The position numbers were made by a program, and so were the translations under genes. Shown here in pieces: positions 4,316 through 5,755 of a stretch of DNA of 5,755 nucleotides; the stretch's first letter is position 1, and every line of letters starts with the position of its first letter. The stretch is from NCBI GenBank assembly GCA_903834645.1, contig CAILKA010000072.1, forward strand, positions 1-5,755, written 5' to 3'. Origin of the DNA: an uncultured beta proteobacterium. GTDB lineage: Bacteria; Pseudomonadota; Gammaproteobacteria; Burkholderiales; Burkholderiaceae_C. The notes under the pieces are model-generated. The model was not told the origin of the DNA. It ran no database searches and was given only the letters and a program-made list of their open reading frames with translations.

Positions 4316-5755
4316 ATGACCCACGCTCCCAGGAACCCACGTGCGCTCCAGCCCGTGGCGCGCGCCGTGCGCCTTGCCTGTGCACTGGCGGCACTCACGC
4401 CGGCGCTTGCCTCCTGGGCGCAGACCGCGCCCGCACCGGCAGGGGCAACCGCCCCTGCCGCCGAGGAGGCCGCCACCTCGCAGAGCATCACCGTCACCGC
4501 GCGCAAGCGCGAGGAGCGGGGCCAGGACGTGCCGCAGTCGCTGAACGTGTTTTCCGGAGCGTCCCTGGAGAACACGGGCGTCACGCAGCTGGAGGACCTG
4601 CAGTACAGGGCCCCGGGGCTGAAGGTGGTCAATGCCATCGGCCAGACGAGCGTGTCGATCCGGGGTGTGAGCAACAACGCCAGCCCCCGCGGCGGCTCGG
4701 CCTCGACTGCGGTGCACCTGGACGGCGTCTACCTGCCGCGTCCGGCGCTGGCGCTGGCGGAGGTCTTCGATCTCGACCGGGTCGAGGTGCTCAAGGGCCC
4801 CGAGGGCACGCTGTACGGCCGCAACGCGACGGCCGGCGTCATCAACTTCGTCACGCGCGCACCGCGCAGCGGCACCGCCTTCGACGGCTTCATCGGCGCC
4901 GGCTCGTTCGGCCTGCTGCGCGCGCAGGGCGGGCTCAACGTCGGCCTGGGCGAGGGCAGCAACGTGCGCCTGAGCGCCGTGCGCGCCAAGGACGACGGCT
5001 ACACGAAGAACATCGGCTCGGGCGGCGGCGACTTCGACGCCCGCGACTTCTCGGCCCTGCGCCTGAACGGGGTGTTCGATCTGGCCCGCGGTGTGCAGCT
5101 CAAGCTGCTCGTGCAGGGTGTGGACGACCAGGGCACGCTGGGCATGGGGGTCAGCCACAACCCCGCCACCAAGACCGCGTACGTCTTCCAGTCGGGGGCA
5201 CCCCAGCGCGAGTCGGAGCGCCGCATCCGGCTGGACAAGCCGGCGGACTCCGCGCGCCGTGGCGAGGTGGTGGCCGCCACCGTGAGCGCTGCCCTCGGCG
5301 GCGGCCTGGAGTTCAAGTCGATCACCGGACACGTGGGCTACCGCACCCGGGTCGCGCTGGACGCCGACGGGGTGGGCGGGTTCATCGAGAACTCGACCGG
5401 CAACGACAAGTCGACCTTCCTTTCGCAGGAGTTCCAGCTCAGCGGCCGGTCGGGGCGGGCCGTGAGCTGGACGGCCGGGGCCTATCTGTCGCGCGAGAAG
5501 ACCTCCGGCGCCTCGCTGATCCAGGATTCGAGCGACTACCCGTTCGACCTGACCCCCTTCACGCTCTTCGAGCTGGCCTACGACTCCACCGCTCGAAACA
5601 CCGCCGTGTTCGGTGAACTGACCTGGCAATTCGCGGACCGGACCTCCTTGCTGCTGGGGGCGCGCCAGTCGCAGGAAAGGCAGCAGGGCAAGTCGCGCGG
5701 CAACGTGATTGACTTCAGCACCTTCCGGCTCAACCCCTTCGGCGGCGAGCGCAGA
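4316..5755 (+). CDS. TonB-dependent outer-membrane receptor, 3' end missing
   Basis: A TonB/ExbBD-energised outer-membrane transporter that imports large or scarce nutrients; the substrate is not readable. The frame is open from ATG 4316 to the window end (480 codons, no stop). AGGA (4304-4307) lies 8 nt upstream. The signal peptide is about 1-36 (basic start, hydrophobic 20-32, ALASWAQ cleavage region), followed by an Ala/Pro-rich linker (37-55). SITVTARKREE (57-67) is the TonB-box region. The plug domain (about 68-181) contains VPQSLNVFSG (72-81), LQYRAPGLKV (95-104), SIRGVSNN (114-121), LDGVYLPRP (135-143), VEVLKGPEGTLYGRNATAGV (156-175) and INFVTRAP (176-183). Beta-barrel strands follow to the edge. 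There is no N-terminal signalling (STN) domain and no adjacent sigma/anti-sigma pair, so it is a plain transporter rather than a FecA-type transducer. Full-length relatives are commonly 700-800 residues, so the last third or more is missing. The nearest upstream gene is the cupin. Confidence 0.5.
   Translation, partial: MTHAPRNPRALQPVARAVRLACALAALTPALASWAQTAPAPAGATAPAAEEAATSQSITVTARKREERGQDVPQSLNVFSGASLENTGVTQLEDLQYRAPGLKVVNAIGQTSVSIRGVSNNASPRGGSASTAVHLDGVYLPRPALALAEVFDLDRVEVLKGPEGTLYGRNATAGVINFVTRAPRSGTAFDGFIGAGSFGLLRAQGGLNVGLGEGSNVRLSAVRAKDDGYTKNIGSGGGDFDARDFSALRLNGVFDLARGVQLKLLVQGVDDQGTLGMGVSHNPATKTAYVFQSGAPQRESERRIRLDKPADSARRGEVVAATVSAALGGGLEFKSITGHVGYRTRVALDADGVGGFIENSTGNDKSTFLSQEFQLSGRSGRAVSWTAGAYLSREKTSGASLIQDSSDYPFDLTPFTLFELAYDSTARNTAVFGELTWQFADRTSLLLGARQSQERQQGKSRGNVIDFSTFRLNPFGGERR

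Noticed and set aside
4253..5629. 458-codon open frame on the minus strand
   Set aside because: It lies opposite the TonB-dependent receptor, whose signal peptide, TonB-box and plug motifs are unmistakable. The opposite frame is a GC-rich shadow.

Overview
The window is GC-rich DNA with the codon use and gene families of a Betaproteobacterium, most likely Burkholderiales. That placement rests on the family set and composition, not on a marker gene. It holds six genes or gene parts, two cut by the window edges. No tRNA, rRNA, CRISPR array or complete insertion sequence was seen.

Layout. (1) 1-1090 (+) is the C-terminal bulk of a NamZ/DUF1343 exo-beta-N-acetylmuramidase. (2) 1166-1936 (+) is a DUF3750 protein with one N-terminal membrane segment. 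(3) Converging on it, 1964-2953 (-) is an Rpn-family PD-(D/E)XK nuclease with intact catalytic residues and four tandem EGRA-type repeats near its C-terminus. (4) 3223-3582 (-) is a small conserved hypothetical gene upstream of rpn on the same strand, separated by 269 bases holding a strong hairpin. (5) After a divergent gap of 193 bases with two large inverted repeats, 3776-4102 (+) is a single-domain cupin. (6) 4316-5755 (+) is a TonB-dependent outer-membrane receptor running off the right edge. Its frame has no stop inside the window, so searches that demand a stop codon miss it.

Function. The left pair is envelope-related by content: a peptidoglycan-sugar hydrolase and an anchored DUF3750 protein. 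The right pair is a small cupin and an outer-membrane transporter. The rpn gene between them is the accessory element and the best candidate for unusual biology. Inside it, in frame, Met192 (2380 on the minus strand) is preceded by AGGAG at 9-nt spacing. This is a better ribosome binding site than the one before the full-length start. The resulting 138-residue C-terminal product carries the four-residue repeats. This matches the published RpnL/RpnS arrangement in enteric bacteria, where a separately translated C-terminal domain acts as antitoxin to the full-length nuclease. Here it is inference from sequence only.
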